Shown here: positions 19,002-27,783 of the stretch, one piece after another
How positions within the stretch are numbered: the stretch's first letter is position 1
Layout: every line of letters begins with the position of its first letter
Assembly (NCBI RefSeq): GCF_011078175.1
Contig: NZ_JAALCJ010000001.1
Span: 310,001-374,000 of the forward strand
Direction: 5' to 3'
From: Enterobacter cloacae
GTDB lineage: Bacteria; Pseudomonadota; Gammaproteobacteria; Enterobacterales; Enterobacteriaceae
Length of the DNA stretch: 64,000 bases
Notes under the pieces: model-generated
Seen by the model: the letters and a program-made list of their open reading frames with translations, nothing else
Told to the model about the DNA's origin: nothing
Databases searched by the model: none
Translations under genes and position numbers: made by a program

Positions 19002-20054
19002 TTAAAAAGTGACGCCCATTTTGATACTGAGTTCCGGGTGCTGATCGACATACTTCATATAGCTTTCCGGGCTGGTGGTGAATGTGACGACCGGATCGAT
19101 CAGATCTTCACAATTGAGATAACCGTTCATCAGCAATTCCCAGCAGGTCTCTTCAATACGCTTGCGGCTCCAGCGCGGATAGTCCGGATTGGGTTCACTG
19201 CATGCGCGAGAGAAGACGATTTTCGCGTTGTTGAAGTGTGCTTCGCGGCCCAGGTTGAAGCCTGCTGCAAACGGCTTGGCGAAAGCCACGTAGGAGATCG
19301 TTCCGCCGTAAGCGAGTCCGCGCAGTGCAGATTGCAGCGCATCTGCAAATCCGCTGGTTTCGATGATCACATCCGCGCCCTGCTTGCCAGTCAGTTTCTT
19401 AATTTCAAGACCGACATCGGTACCGATTGGATTCAGGCAGTGGTCGGCTCCGTGACGGCGAGCGATCTCACAGCGATGTTCGATAGGATCGACACCAATA
19501 ACTACTGACGCGCCGGCTTTTTTCGCCAGCTGAATCGCAATCTGGCCAATCGCGCCCAGACCCACAACCACAACGAAATCCCCTACACGCACGTTGGCAT
19601 CGCGCACGCCGCTCATGGCGAACTGTGCCGGATCGTAGCAAACGGCGTTTTTCCAGGATGCACCCTGCGGCATTTTGCGCAGCTTATAATTGTTCACCGC
19701 GTTGACGATGACCGTTTCCTGCAATGGGCCGTAGCAGCAGACGTTGTCGCCGATCTGGTATTCCGTCACGTCCGCACCACATTCGATGATGTCGCCGACG
19801 ATCATGTTCCCCAACTGGAACTTACCAAATTCGATACCGCGCGCTGCACCTTCTTCTCGAGGGGTAAACATCTGCCACTCAGCGTTGAATTCTTCATCGA
19901 TGAACGGGCTTGCCGCGCGGAAATCCACGACTTCGGTGCCATGCTTCGGCGCACCATAACGGGCACGAATTTTGACTTCATGTGCTGCAACAGGACGATC
20001 TTCGTATTCCACCAGCGCCGCCACACGAGGCGCTGTCGCAACTAATTTTTTCAT
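19002..20054 (-). CDS. ycjQ: Zinc-type dehydrogenase YcjQ (D-guloside 3-dehydrogenase type)
   Basis: 350-residue medium-chain alcohol dehydrogenase family member. E. coli YcjQ oxidises D-gulosides at C3 with NAD. The Rossmann motif VVGLGAIGQIAIQLAKKAGA is near residue 165, preceded by a GroES-like substrate domain. The ATG at 20052-20054 follows AAGGAG by six bases. First of the ycjQRS enzyme trio, 28 bases downstream of the ycjP permease gene. Confidence 0.94.
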   Translation of the reverse strand: MKKLVATAPRVAALVEYEDRPVAAHEVKIRARYGAPKHGTEVVDFRAASPFIDEEFNAEWQMFTPREEGAARGIEFGKFQLGNMIVGDIIECGADVTEYQIGDNVCCYGPLQETVIVNAVNNYKLRKMPQGASWKNAVCYDPAQFAMSGVRDANVRVGDFVVVVGLGAIGQIAIQLAKKAGASVVIGVDPIEHRCEIARRHGADHCLNPIGTDVGLEIKKLTGKQGADVIIETSGFADALQSALRGLAYGGTISYVAFAKPFAAGFNLGREAHFNNAKIVFSRACSEPNPDYPRWSRKRIEETCWELLMNGYLNCEDLIDPVVTFTTSPESYMKYVDQHPELSIKMGVTF

Positions 20055-20082
20055 GACTCACTCCTTGTTAAAATCGGCCGCC

Positions 20083-20925
20083 TCAGCCCTTAACGCCGCC
20101 GGCGGTCAAACCACTTTTAATAAAACGTTCAGACAGGGCATACATAATGACCACCGGAAGTGCCGTCACCAGCGATGCCGCCATCATGCGACCCCAGATG
20201 TAGTCTGGCGTACTGAAGAGCGTGTTCAGCCCGACCGGCAATGTGAAGTTGCTGGCGCTGGACAGGAAAATGGAGGCGAACAGATAGTCATTCCACGCCA
20301 CCATGAAGCAGTAGACAAAGACCGACACCAGACCAGAGATCGCCAGCGGCACGGTGATGCGGAAGATGATTTGCAGGCGGTTCAGGCCGTCCATCATCGC
20401 GGCTTCTTCGATTTCGTCCGGGATGGTGTCGAAATAGCTGCGCAGCATAAAGACAGCGGTAGGCAACGTCTGCGTCACCATGGTGATGATCAGTGCCAGC
20501 TCGGTGTCATAAATGCCAAGCGCGGTGATGATTTTGAACAGCGGCACCACCAGCAGGATCCCGGAGAACATGTAAACCGTGTAGAAGCTTGCATTGATCG
20601 TCGTGCGTCCTTTAAAGCGCAGTTTGGATAACGCATACGCGCCCAGCGTGCCGAGAAACACCGCAATGACTGACGATGTCAACGACACCACCATGCTGTT
20701 ACGGAAGTAATCCACAAACGGGAAAATCAGCGGGTTAAAGATGTCGATGTAGTGCTGGAGCGTCCATTCCTGCGGCAGGATGGTCGGATGCAGCGAGATC
20801 GCCTCTTTCGCGCTTTTGAACGACGTCATCAACATCACAAAAAACGGAAACAGCGTGATAATCAGAAATAGCGCCAGTCCCAGATAAAAACCGATACGGC
20901 CCAGAACGCGTTTATTTGTTGCCAT
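20083..20925 (-). CDS. ycjP: ABC sugar transporter permease YcjP
   Basis: 280-residue inner-membrane permease of the MalG type with about six transmembrane helices, beginning near residues 10-32 (GFYLGLALFLIITLFPFFV). The cytoplasmic EAA loop that docks on the ATPase is EEAAMMDGLNRLQIIFRI. It pairs with YcjO, whose gene it overlaps by 14 bases. Confidence 0.95.
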   Translation of the reverse strand: MATNKRVLGRIGFYLGLALFLIITLFPFFVMLMTSFKSAKEAISLHPTILPQEWTLQHYIDIFNPLIFPFVDYFRNSMVVSLTSSVIAVFLGTLGAYALSKLRFKGRTTINASFYTVYMFSGILLVVPLFKIITALGIYDTELALIITMVTQTLPTAVFMLRSYFDTIPDEIEEAAMMDGLNRLQIIFRITVPLAISGLVSVFVYCFMVAWNDYLFASIFLSSASNFTLPVGLNTLFSTPDYIWGRMMAASLVTALPVVIMYALSERFIKSGLTAGGVKG

Positions 20926-21793
20926 TGAGGTTTACCCTTTTTCTGGTCAGCAGAATGACAGCGAAGATGATCACAAACAGCACAACGGAAACGGCGGCTG
21001 CTTTACCCAGGTCATTAAACGCAAAGGCGGTTTTGTAGAGATAGACGCCCAGAATATCGACCTTAGTGGTGAGCAGATAAACATCCGCAAACATGTAGAA
21101 CATCCAGATGGTTCGCAGCGTGACCACCGTTGCCAGCACCGGCATGATGGCGGGCAACGTCACGATACGAAAACGCTGCCAGGCGTTCGCTCCGTCCATC
21201 TCTGCCGCTTCGTACAATGATTTATCAATGGTCTGTAAAATCGCGAGAAACGAGATAAAGGCATACGGGAAGTAACGCCAGATGGCGAACAGCACAACCA
21301 GCACAAAACTACTGCCAGGGTTGTCGAACCACAGCGGCGCCTGATCGTAGAGATGCAGCAGATCAACGCCCAGATAGTTCACAATCCCGTAGCCGTTGTT
21401 GAACATGTATTTCCAGGCAAACACCAGTGAAATAGACGGCGTCACGTAGGACAGGATCACCAGCGAACGTGCCGTTTTCCGCATGCGGAATTCACGGTTA
21501 AAGAAGATCGCTACGGCCAACCCCAGACCGGTGCTGCCGAGCACGACCAGCGCCGTGTACCAGAACGTCATCCACAGCGAGTGCCAGAACGCAGCATCAC
21601 CCAGAATGCGAATGTAGTTATCAAGGCCGACAAACACCGCATCAATACGCGGGTTCAGCGGTAAACGTAAAAAACTGATTTCGATGTTGGAAATCATTGG
21701 CCAGGCCACCAGGCCCCCCAGCAAAATCAGGCTAGGGGCCAACAGCAGCATGGCGAAAGGCATATCTGAACGACCAGAAAACAACGTCTTCAT
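20912..21793 (-). CDS. ycjO: ABC sugar transporter permease YcjO
   Basis: 293-residue inner-membrane permease of the MalF/UgpA type with six predicted helices; the EAA loop is YEAAEMDGANAWQRFRIV. It forms the transmembrane channel with YcjP. Downstream of ycjN by 21 bases and overlapping ycjP, so the transporter is one translational unit. Confidence 0.95.
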   Translation of the reverse strand: MKTLFSGRSDMPFAMLLLAPSLILLGGLVAWPMISNIEISFLRLPLNPRIDAVFVGLDNYIRILGDAAFWHSLWMTFWYTALVVLGSTGLGLAVAIFFNREFRMRKTARSLVILSYVTPSISLVFAWKYMFNNGYGIVNYLGVDLLHLYDQAPLWFDNPGSSFVLVVLFAIWRYFPYAFISFLAILQTIDKSLYEAAEMDGANAWQRFRIVTLPAIMPVLATVVTLRTIWMFYMFADVYLLTTKVDILGVYLYKTAFAFNDLGKAAAVSVVLFVIIFAVILLTRKRVNLNGNK

Positions 21794-21814
21794 AATTCCC
21801 TTCGCAAAGCGCTC

Positions 21815-23107
21815 CTATCGTTGTGAGATCAGGTCAGTCAGTTTTTTCTGGCTGTTGCTTAACGTCACATTGAGATCTTTTTTACCCACCGTCACGTTAT
21901 GCACCATGGAACTGATAATGCCGGACCCGGTAACGTCTCCCATACGGGTAAAGTTTTTGTCACCCACTGCACCAAACACCTGGACATTCGGGAACTGAGC
22001 AATCAGCTCGTAAGGCAGTTGGCCAAAGGCCTTGATCACATCGTTGTTTTTCCAGCTTTCAGTGCCCACCACGAGTTTGTTCACTGGCAGCGCCGCACCA
22101 GGGGACATCATCACCCAGTCGGATGCGTTCTGCGCCTGCTCCATCCAGGTCACAAATTTTTCTGCCGCCTGCGTTTCCTCTTCGGTCTGGCCGGTCGTGA
22201 TCGTCAACGAGGTGATCATGCCGTACACGGCAGATGATTTTTCCGTCGGGACAACAAACCCCAGCTTGGACGGATTGCCGTCTTTGTAGACCGCGGGCAG
22301 GATATAGGTAGAGTAAACGGCCATAGGGGCAGAACCGTTCATGAAGGCGTCTTTGATCTCCATGACATCATTCGAGCCCGGCATGGTGTTCGCGGCCAGT
22401 GCCCGATAAAATGCCAACGCTTTCGACATTTCAGGGGTCTCGATTTTCACGCTGCCGCTTGCATCAAAGACGTTAGCCCCTCCTGACAATGCAAACTGTG
22501 AGAAGGCCTGCTCCGTCATGACACTTTCTGCGGTTGGAAGCGCAATGCCGTAACGTTTTTTCGCCGGATCGTTGAGCGCCTGACTGGCTTTCAGCAGCTG
22601 TTGCCAGTTGTGCGGCTCTGCGATCCCCGCAGCAGCGAGCGCATCTTTGTGATACCAGATGCCGGACAGCCAGGCGCTAACCGGTACGCCCGTCCATGCG
22701 CTACCGTCTTCAGTGCGAACAACGCGTAAAATGCCGTCGTAGAACGTCTCTTCGCCTACGGCTTTAATCGCGTTACCGATCGCTTCACGATCCAGCAGTT
22801 GTTCTTTATCCATGACTTTGGCGTAGTCATGGCTGACTTCAATCACCTCCGGCAGCGCGCCGGTACGGGCCAATGTAATGACCTTAGTGTTATAGGCATC
22901 TTCCTCAACGGGGACCTGTTTCACCGTTATAGTGGGATTCTCTTTCTCGAATTTTTCGATCAGTTTCGTAATAACTGCCTGACGCTCCTGTTCTACCGAC
23001 GAGTGCATAAACTCAATGGTAACCTGAGATGTTTTATCGTCCTTACAGCCTGATAACAGGGCGCACGAAACCAGTGCTGATAACAGCACAATTTTGGGCA
23101 TTTTCAT
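21815..23107 (-). CDS. ycjN: Sugar-binding lipoprotein YcjN of an ABC transporter
   Basis: 430-residue extracellular solute-binding protein of the MalE-like family. The N-terminus ends in a lipobox LLSGC with Cys21, so it is probably lipid-anchored at the periplasmic face. Motifs IEFMHSS and NTKVITLARTGALPEV are characteristic of the family. It is predicted to feed a glucosyl sugar to YcjOP and lies directly after ycjM. The substrate is not known from sequence; neighbours suggest kojibiose-like or guloside-containing compounds. Confidence 0.94.
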   Translation of the reverse strand: MKMPKIVLLSALVSCALLSGCKDDKTSQVTIEFMHSSVEQERQAVITKLIEKFEKENPTITVKQVPVEEDAYNTKVITLARTGALPEVIEVSHDYAKVMDKEQLLDREAIGNAIKAVGEETFYDGILRVVRTEDGSAWTGVPVSAWLSGIWYHKDALAAAGIAEPHNWQQLLKASQALNDPAKKRYGIALPTAESVMTEQAFSQFALSGGANVFDASGSVKIETPEMSKALAFYRALAANTMPGSNDVMEIKDAFMNGSAPMAVYSTYILPAVYKDGNPSKLGFVVPTEKSSAVYGMITSLTITTGQTEEETQAAEKFVTWMEQAQNASDWVMMSPGAALPVNKLVVGTESWKNNDVIKAFGQLPYELIAQFPNVQVFGAVGDKNFTRMGDVTGSGIISSMVHNVTVGKKDLNVTLSNSQKKLTDLISQR

Positions 23108-23120
23108 TTTAGGGTCCTTT

Positions 23121-24818
23121 TTAGTTTTCTTTAATCCACATTACCTGCCATGGATTGAGGGTCAGTTCCGTACCACTAATATCTTGTCCTGACACTAATT
23201 CCTTACCAACTCGCGTTTGTTCATGAACAGTCTGCATTTTATTGCTAAAATTAAATAAAGCTGTTATTCGCTCACCATTTTTTGCAACGCGAACAATTTT
23301 AAGAATATGTTCACCACTTGCTTCAAAAATAGCCTGAGCATCGGGATGGAACGCACTCTCTTTGCGACGAATAGCAATAAGCTCACTCAAACGAGAATAA
23401 ATTTGATAACGAATACTCTTCTTATCACAAAGTTCCCGATCAACCTGACCTTCGGTATATTTCTTCCTGTTTATCGCACGGTTATATCCGAGACGCTCAA
23501 CACCGTCATAATCGTTACGCGAACCAAGAATGCTTTGTATATATACAGCCGGTACGCCAGGGAAACTTAACAACACCGCATGCGCCAGGATGAACCGGGC
23601 AATACGCTCATCATCTGAACTGTCTCGCAAACTTAACGCATCAAGATAGGTGACATTAATTTCGTAGGGGCTTCGCGTTCCGTCAGGGTTATTTTTCCAG
23701 TTAACCAGCGCGCCTTCCTGCTGAAGCTTGTCGACCAGCGAAAGGATCTCGGATTCCGGAAGGATGCCCCGTAATGGGTTCAAACCGATACCATCATGCG
23801 AGGCCAGGAAATTAAACCAGGTGGTATGTGTTGAAGGCAGCGCCAGCGATCCCGCCCACTGGCATAGGGCTTTAACGTTCTGACAATGTACGGCGTGCAG
23901 CACCAGCGGAGGTAAGGAAAACTGGTAGACCATCTGGGCTTCATTTTCGCCATTACCGAAGTAAGAGATATTATCTTTGTGAGGAACATTTGTCTCAGTG
24001 ATGATTACTGTTCCAGGTGCCACGGCGTCTGTGATAGCGCGGAACAGCTGTATAAGGCGATGGGTTTGTTCCAGATGGATGCAGGTTGTTCCCGGGATCT
24101 TCCACATAAACCCAACCGCATCCAGACGGATATAACGCGCTCCTTCCATGAGGTAATGGAGAAGAACGTCAACCATTGCAATCAGCACCTGCGGCGAGGC
24201 GAAATTGAGATCGATCTGGTCCTCGCTGAATGTGGTCCACAGATGACGGACGCTGCCGTCATGAAGCGTGAACGGCGTCAGCAGCGGTAATGCGCGGGGA
24301 CGCGTCACCGCCGATAAATCGGTTTCGGGGTCGACAGAAATAAAGAAATCTTCATAGCCTGGCTTCTGCGCCAGATAATTAGCAAACCATTCGCTTTTCG
24401 CTGACATATGGTTGCAAACGAAGTCAAACATTAAGCTGGAAGACTGTTTTAATTCCGCGACATCTCGCCAGGTTCCGGTTTCAGGTGCAACCTCGTGATA
24501 ATCAATAACGGAAAAGCCATCATCCGAAGACCACGGATAAAACGGTAACAGGTGGACATGGGAAAACGTGCGAGAAAGCCATTCATTATAGAACCGGGTA
24601 AATACCGGCAACGCTTTCTCCCCTTTCGCGGAGAACTGATCGGCATAGGTAATCAGCACAACGTCTTTTTCATCCCAGCCTGACTTACGCTTTTCCGTAA
24701 TATTAACTGCCGCCTTTTCAAGCTTAGTTAATAATACGTTAAGGTGTGCTTCTGAAAATGATTCACCGTAGATATGATTGATAATTTTTTTAATTTTTGC
24801 GTTCACATTATTTTCCAT
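23121..24818 (-). CDS. ycjM: Family 13 glucoside phosphorylase, glucosylglycerate phosphorylase type
   Basis: 565-residue GH13 subfamily 18 enzyme. E. coli YcjM is a 2-O-alpha-glucosylglycerate phosphorylase that releases alpha-glucose 1-phosphate. Nucleophile Asp233 is in YIRLDAVGF and acid-base Glu275 in VIITETNVPH. The frame is open to 24869; the ATG at 24816-24818 is preferred because GGGA lies eight bases upstream and a promoter with -10 at 24841-24846 could not include the longer version. It is the first gene of the ycj operon. The LacI-type operator abuts its start codon. The phosphate product is alpha-G1P, which needs the housekeeping Pgm rather than pgmB. Confidence 0.92.
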   Translation of the reverse strand: MENNVNAKIKKIINHIYGESFSEAHLNVLLTKLEKAAVNITEKRKSGWDEKDVVLITYADQFSAKGEKALPVFTRFYNEWLSRTFSHVHLLPFYPWSSDDGFSVIDYHEVAPETGTWRDVAELKQSSSLMFDFVCNHMSAKSEWFANYLAQKPGYEDFFISVDPETDLSAVTRPRALPLLTPFTLHDGSVRHLWTTFSEDQIDLNFASPQVLIAMVDVLLHYLMEGARYIRLDAVGFMWKIPGTTCIHLEQTHRLIQLFRAITDAVAPGTVIITETNVPHKDNISYFGNGENEAQMVYQFSLPPLVLHAVHCQNVKALCQWAGSLALPSTHTTWFNFLASHDGIGLNPLRGILPESEILSLVDKLQQEGALVNWKNNPDGTRSPYEINVTYLDALSLRDSSDDERIARFILAHAVLLSFPGVPAVYIQSILGSRNDYDGVERLGYNRAINRKKYTEGQVDRELCDKKSIRYQIYSRLSELIAIRRKESAFHPDAQAIFEASGEHILKIVRVAKNGERITALFNFSNKMQTVHEQTRVGKELVSGQDISGTELTLNPWQVMWIKEN

Positions 24819-24831
24819 GGTAGCGGTCCCA
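24818..24831. promoter_or_regulatory. LacI-type operator at the ycjM start (presumed YcjW site)
   Basis: TGGTAGCGGTCCCA with central CG and partial dyad symmetry. It starts at the first base of the ycjM ATG, contains the GGGA ribosome binding site, and lies at about +4 to +17 of the predicted transcript, so a bound repressor would block the polymerase. An identical copy is at 14876-14889. Confidence 0.65.
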
Positions 24832-24840
24832 CGGAGTGGC

Positions 24841-24869
24841 AATCTACTCTCATGGAAAATTTCTGTCAA
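24841..24869 (-). promoter_or_regulatory. Sigma70 promoter of the ycjM operon
   Basis: On the minus strand TTGACA (24864-24869) is followed after exactly 17 bases by TAGATT (24841-24846). The predicted start, about 24834, gives a leader of roughly 16 bases ahead of the ycjM ATG. The perfect -35 indicates a strong, repressor-controlled promoter. Confidence 0.7.
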
Positions 24870-25012
24870 CGGACCCGGGGGCAGAAAGCCGCAATCTCAG
24901 CGCAGCGCAACGCATTATTGTGACCTGCCGCAAAGAAAGCAGAAAACAGAAGAAACGCAGAAGGGGAAGTCATGCCCCTTCTCTGGATGAGAAAGGGCGT
25001 ATGCGGGAGGAA

Positions 25013-25237
25013 CTAGCGTGAAAGGTAGCGCCGGGAAACGTGTTTTGCCAGTTTTTGTAACAGCGGTTCCAGAGCAACCGCCAGCAACATTCTGACCGGC
25101 TTGCGGGCAACAGATTTGATCGCCCAACCCGCCACACCGGCCGGGCCATAACGTAACGCCGTCATCAGAACCAGTTTACCTGCTATTTTCAGGCCGGGTT
25201 TTACCTTCTGACCGGCCTGTTGCCAGTTTTGTTTCAT
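25013..25237 (-). CDS. pspD: Phage shock protein PspD
   Basis: 74-residue peripheral or membrane-associated protein of the psp operon, one residue longer than the E. coli one. The sequence is basic with a hydrophobic middle ([20 protein letters not shown]). Role is unclear; it is co-expressed with PspABC in the envelope-stress response. It follows pspC by 12 bases. No pspE lies downstream: the next gene is ycjM after 194 bases. Confidence 0.95.
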   Translation of the reverse strand: MKQNWQQAGQKVKPGLKIAGKLVLMTALRYGPAGVAGWAIKSVARKPVRMLLAVALEPLLQKLAKHVSRRYLSR

Positions 25238-25249
25238 GTAAGTTCTCTC

Positions 25250-25609
25250 TTAAAGCTGACGAAAACGACTTCTCAGCGTAAAGGTATCGGAGGTGACATA
25301 ACGTTCCATCTCGCGCAATCGCTTCTCCCCTGCGCTAAGCTGTTCATCCACCGCGTTCAGGAGATCGCTGTTGGTTGGCGTGTTCTCAGCATCCAGCTCA
25401 CCTTCCGGCATAGGATCGAGTACAAACGACAGAATGATGTATGCCACCAGCGTAATAAAGGCCAGGCCGAAGAAAATCGACAATACGGTGACCACACGCA
25501 CCAGTTTTACCGGGACATCCAGATAGTGTGCCAGCCCGGCGCAAACGCCCCGTACCATGCCTTGCTGCGGGATGCGCCACAGTTTTTTATTCAGATTCAG
25601 TCCAGCCAT
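25250..25609 (-). CDS. pspC: Phage shock protein PspC, inner-membrane sensor
   Basis: 119-residue membrane protein with the PspC domain near the N-terminus (GMVRGVCAGLAHYLDVP) and a transmembrane helix around 38-66. With PspB it senses membrane damage and draws PspA away from PspF. The start codon shares one base with the pspB stop (TAATG), so translation is coupled. Confidence 0.97.
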   Translation of the reverse strand: MAGLNLNKKLWRIPQQGMVRGVCAGLAHYLDVPVKLVRVVTVLSIFFGLAFITLVAYIILSFVLDPMPEGELDAENTPTNSDLLNAVDEQLSAGEKRLREMERYVTSDTFTLRSRFRQL

Positions 25610-25833
25610 TACTGCTCCCTCCAGTTCGGGTGTTCCGCATCCAGGATAGCTTCCAGCGCCTGGATACGTTCGCGCATTTTATTTGCTTCCGCAGAGAGCT
25701 GCGCCAGCCGCTGCTGTTCACTCTGCGACAGTTCACTGCGTGAAGAGCGGTTGCTGTAGTGCAGCCATAACCAGATGGGCAGAACAAACAGCACAAAAAT
25801 GGTCAGGGGTATAGCCAGAAAAAGCGCGCTCAT
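25609..25833 (-). CDS. pspB: Phage shock protein PspB
   Basis: 74-residue inner-membrane protein with an N-terminal transmembrane helix (LFLAIPLTIFVLFVLPIWLW) and a cytoplasmic coiled coil rich in Gln, Glu and Arg. It partners PspC in regulating PspA. It lies 49 bases downstream of pspA and overlaps pspC by one base. Confidence 0.97.
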   Translation of the reverse strand: MSALFLAIPLTIFVLFVLPIWLWLHYSNRSSRSELSQSEQQRLAQLSAEANKMRERIQALEAILDAEHPNWREQ

Positions 25834-25882
25834 GTGTACTCCTTGTCTTGCGATGCGGCACGCTCAGGTGCCGCAGGAATTA

Positions 25883-26554
<672 letters not shown>

Positions 26555-26602
26555 TCAATCCTCATAGTTCTGTTATCGGGCGATGCCCTGCTGAATAGTT
26601 AA

Positions 26603-26618
26603 TACAAATCTCATGCCA
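26603..26618 (-). promoter_or_regulatory. Sigma54 promoter of the pspABCD operon
   Basis: On the minus strand TGGCATGAGATTTGTA keeps the GG and TG pair of the -24/-12 elements with the correct spacing; the -12 box reads TTGT rather than TTGC, which resembles the E. coli pspA promoter as I recall it. The space up to pspF should contain the PspF and IHF sites. Confidence 0.75.
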
Positions 26619-26717
26619 ACTTTTTATCTTATTGATTTTACTGGATGTGGTTGATATTCATCCATGCAGGGGCTATTCTCACCTGGTGAATATCACTAAG
26701 GAGTGGTTAATTTCATC

Positions 26718-27695
26718 ATGGCTGAATATAAAGATAATTTGCTTGGGGAAGCCAACAGCTTTCTGGAAGTGCTAGAACAGGTATCGCGACTCGCGCCGCT
26801 GAATAAACCGGTGCTGATTATCGGTGAGCGCGGAACGGGTAAAGAACTAATCGCTAACCGCCTGCACTTTCTGTCTGGCCGATGGGATGGACCCTTTATT
26901 TCGCTTAATTGCGCGGCGTTGAATGAAAATTTGCTCGACACCGAGCTGTTTGGTCATGAAGCTGGCGCCTTTACCGGCGCACAAAAACGCCATCCCGGAC
27001 GCTTTGAGCGCGCCGATGGCGGAACCCTCTTTCTCGATGAGCTGGCGACAGCGCCGATGCTGGTGCAGGAAAAGCTGCTGCGCGTCATTGAGTATGGTGA
27101 ACTGGAACGCGTTGGCGGAAGTCAGCCGCTTCAGGTCAACGTTCGCCTGGTGTGCGCCACCAACGCCGATCTGCCCGCGATGGTGGCAGAGGACAAATTC
27201 CGCGCCGACCTGCTGGACAGGCTCGCTTTCGATGTCGTTCAGTTACCGCCACTAAGGGAGCGGCGTAGCGATATCATGCTGCTGGCCGATCAATTTGCCA
27301 TTCAGATGTGCCGGGAACTGGGCCTGCCGCTCTTTCCAGGCTTCAGCGAACAGGCCACCGAGACACTGCTCGGTTATCCATGGCCGGGAAATATTCGGGA
27401 ACTGAAAAACGTGGTGGAACGCTCTGTTTACCGTCATGGCACCAGCGAGGCCGAGCTGGACAATATTATCCTCGATCCGTTTCGGCGCGAGGTTAAACAG
27501 CCCCCTGCTACGGCGACGCGCCAGCAGGGTCCGGCGTTGCCGCTCGATTTACGTCAGTTCCAGCATCAGCAGGAACAGCAACTGCTTGAGCAGAGCCTGA
27601 AAGCGGCGAAATATAATCAGAAACGGGCGGCTGAACTGCTGGGTCTGACCTACCATCAGTTGAGGGCATTGCTCAAAAAACATCAAATGCGCTGA
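26718..27695 (+). CDS. pspF: Psp operon activator PspF (sigma54 enhancer-binding protein)
   Basis: 325-residue activator made of an AAA+ domain and a C-terminal Fis-type helix-turn-helix, without an N-terminal sensor domain, since PspA itself is the negative regulator. Walker A GERGTGKE is near residue 32, the sigma54-contact loop GAFTGA is intact in HEAGAFTGAQKRHPG, Walker B GTLFLDELA follows, and the HTH is NQKRAAELLGLTYHQLRALL. The frame is open from a GTG at 26703, but the ATG at 26718 matches the usual MAEYKDNLLGEANSFL. Divergent from pspA. Confidence 0.97.
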   Translation: MAEYKDNLLGEANSFLEVLEQVSRLAPLNKPVLIIGERGTGKELIANRLHFLSGRWDGPFISLNCAALNENLLDTELFGHEAGAFTGAQKRHPGRFERADGGTLFLDELATAPMLVQEKLLRVIEYGELERVGGSQPLQVNVRLVCATNADLPAMVAEDKFRADLLDRLAFDVVQLPPLRERRSDIMLLADQFAIQMCRELGLPLFPGFSEQATETLLGYPWPGNIRELKNVVERSVYRHGTSEAELDNIILDPFRREVKQPPATATRQQGPALPLDLRQFQHQQEQQLLEQSLKAAKYNQKRAAELLGLTYHQLRALLKKHQMR

Positions 27696-27783
27696 CATTA
27701 TCAGCACTTACCCCCAGACATTTTTACGAAGCAGGCGTAAGTGCGATACACTTTGCAGATCGAATCTAAAAACCTTAAAAACT

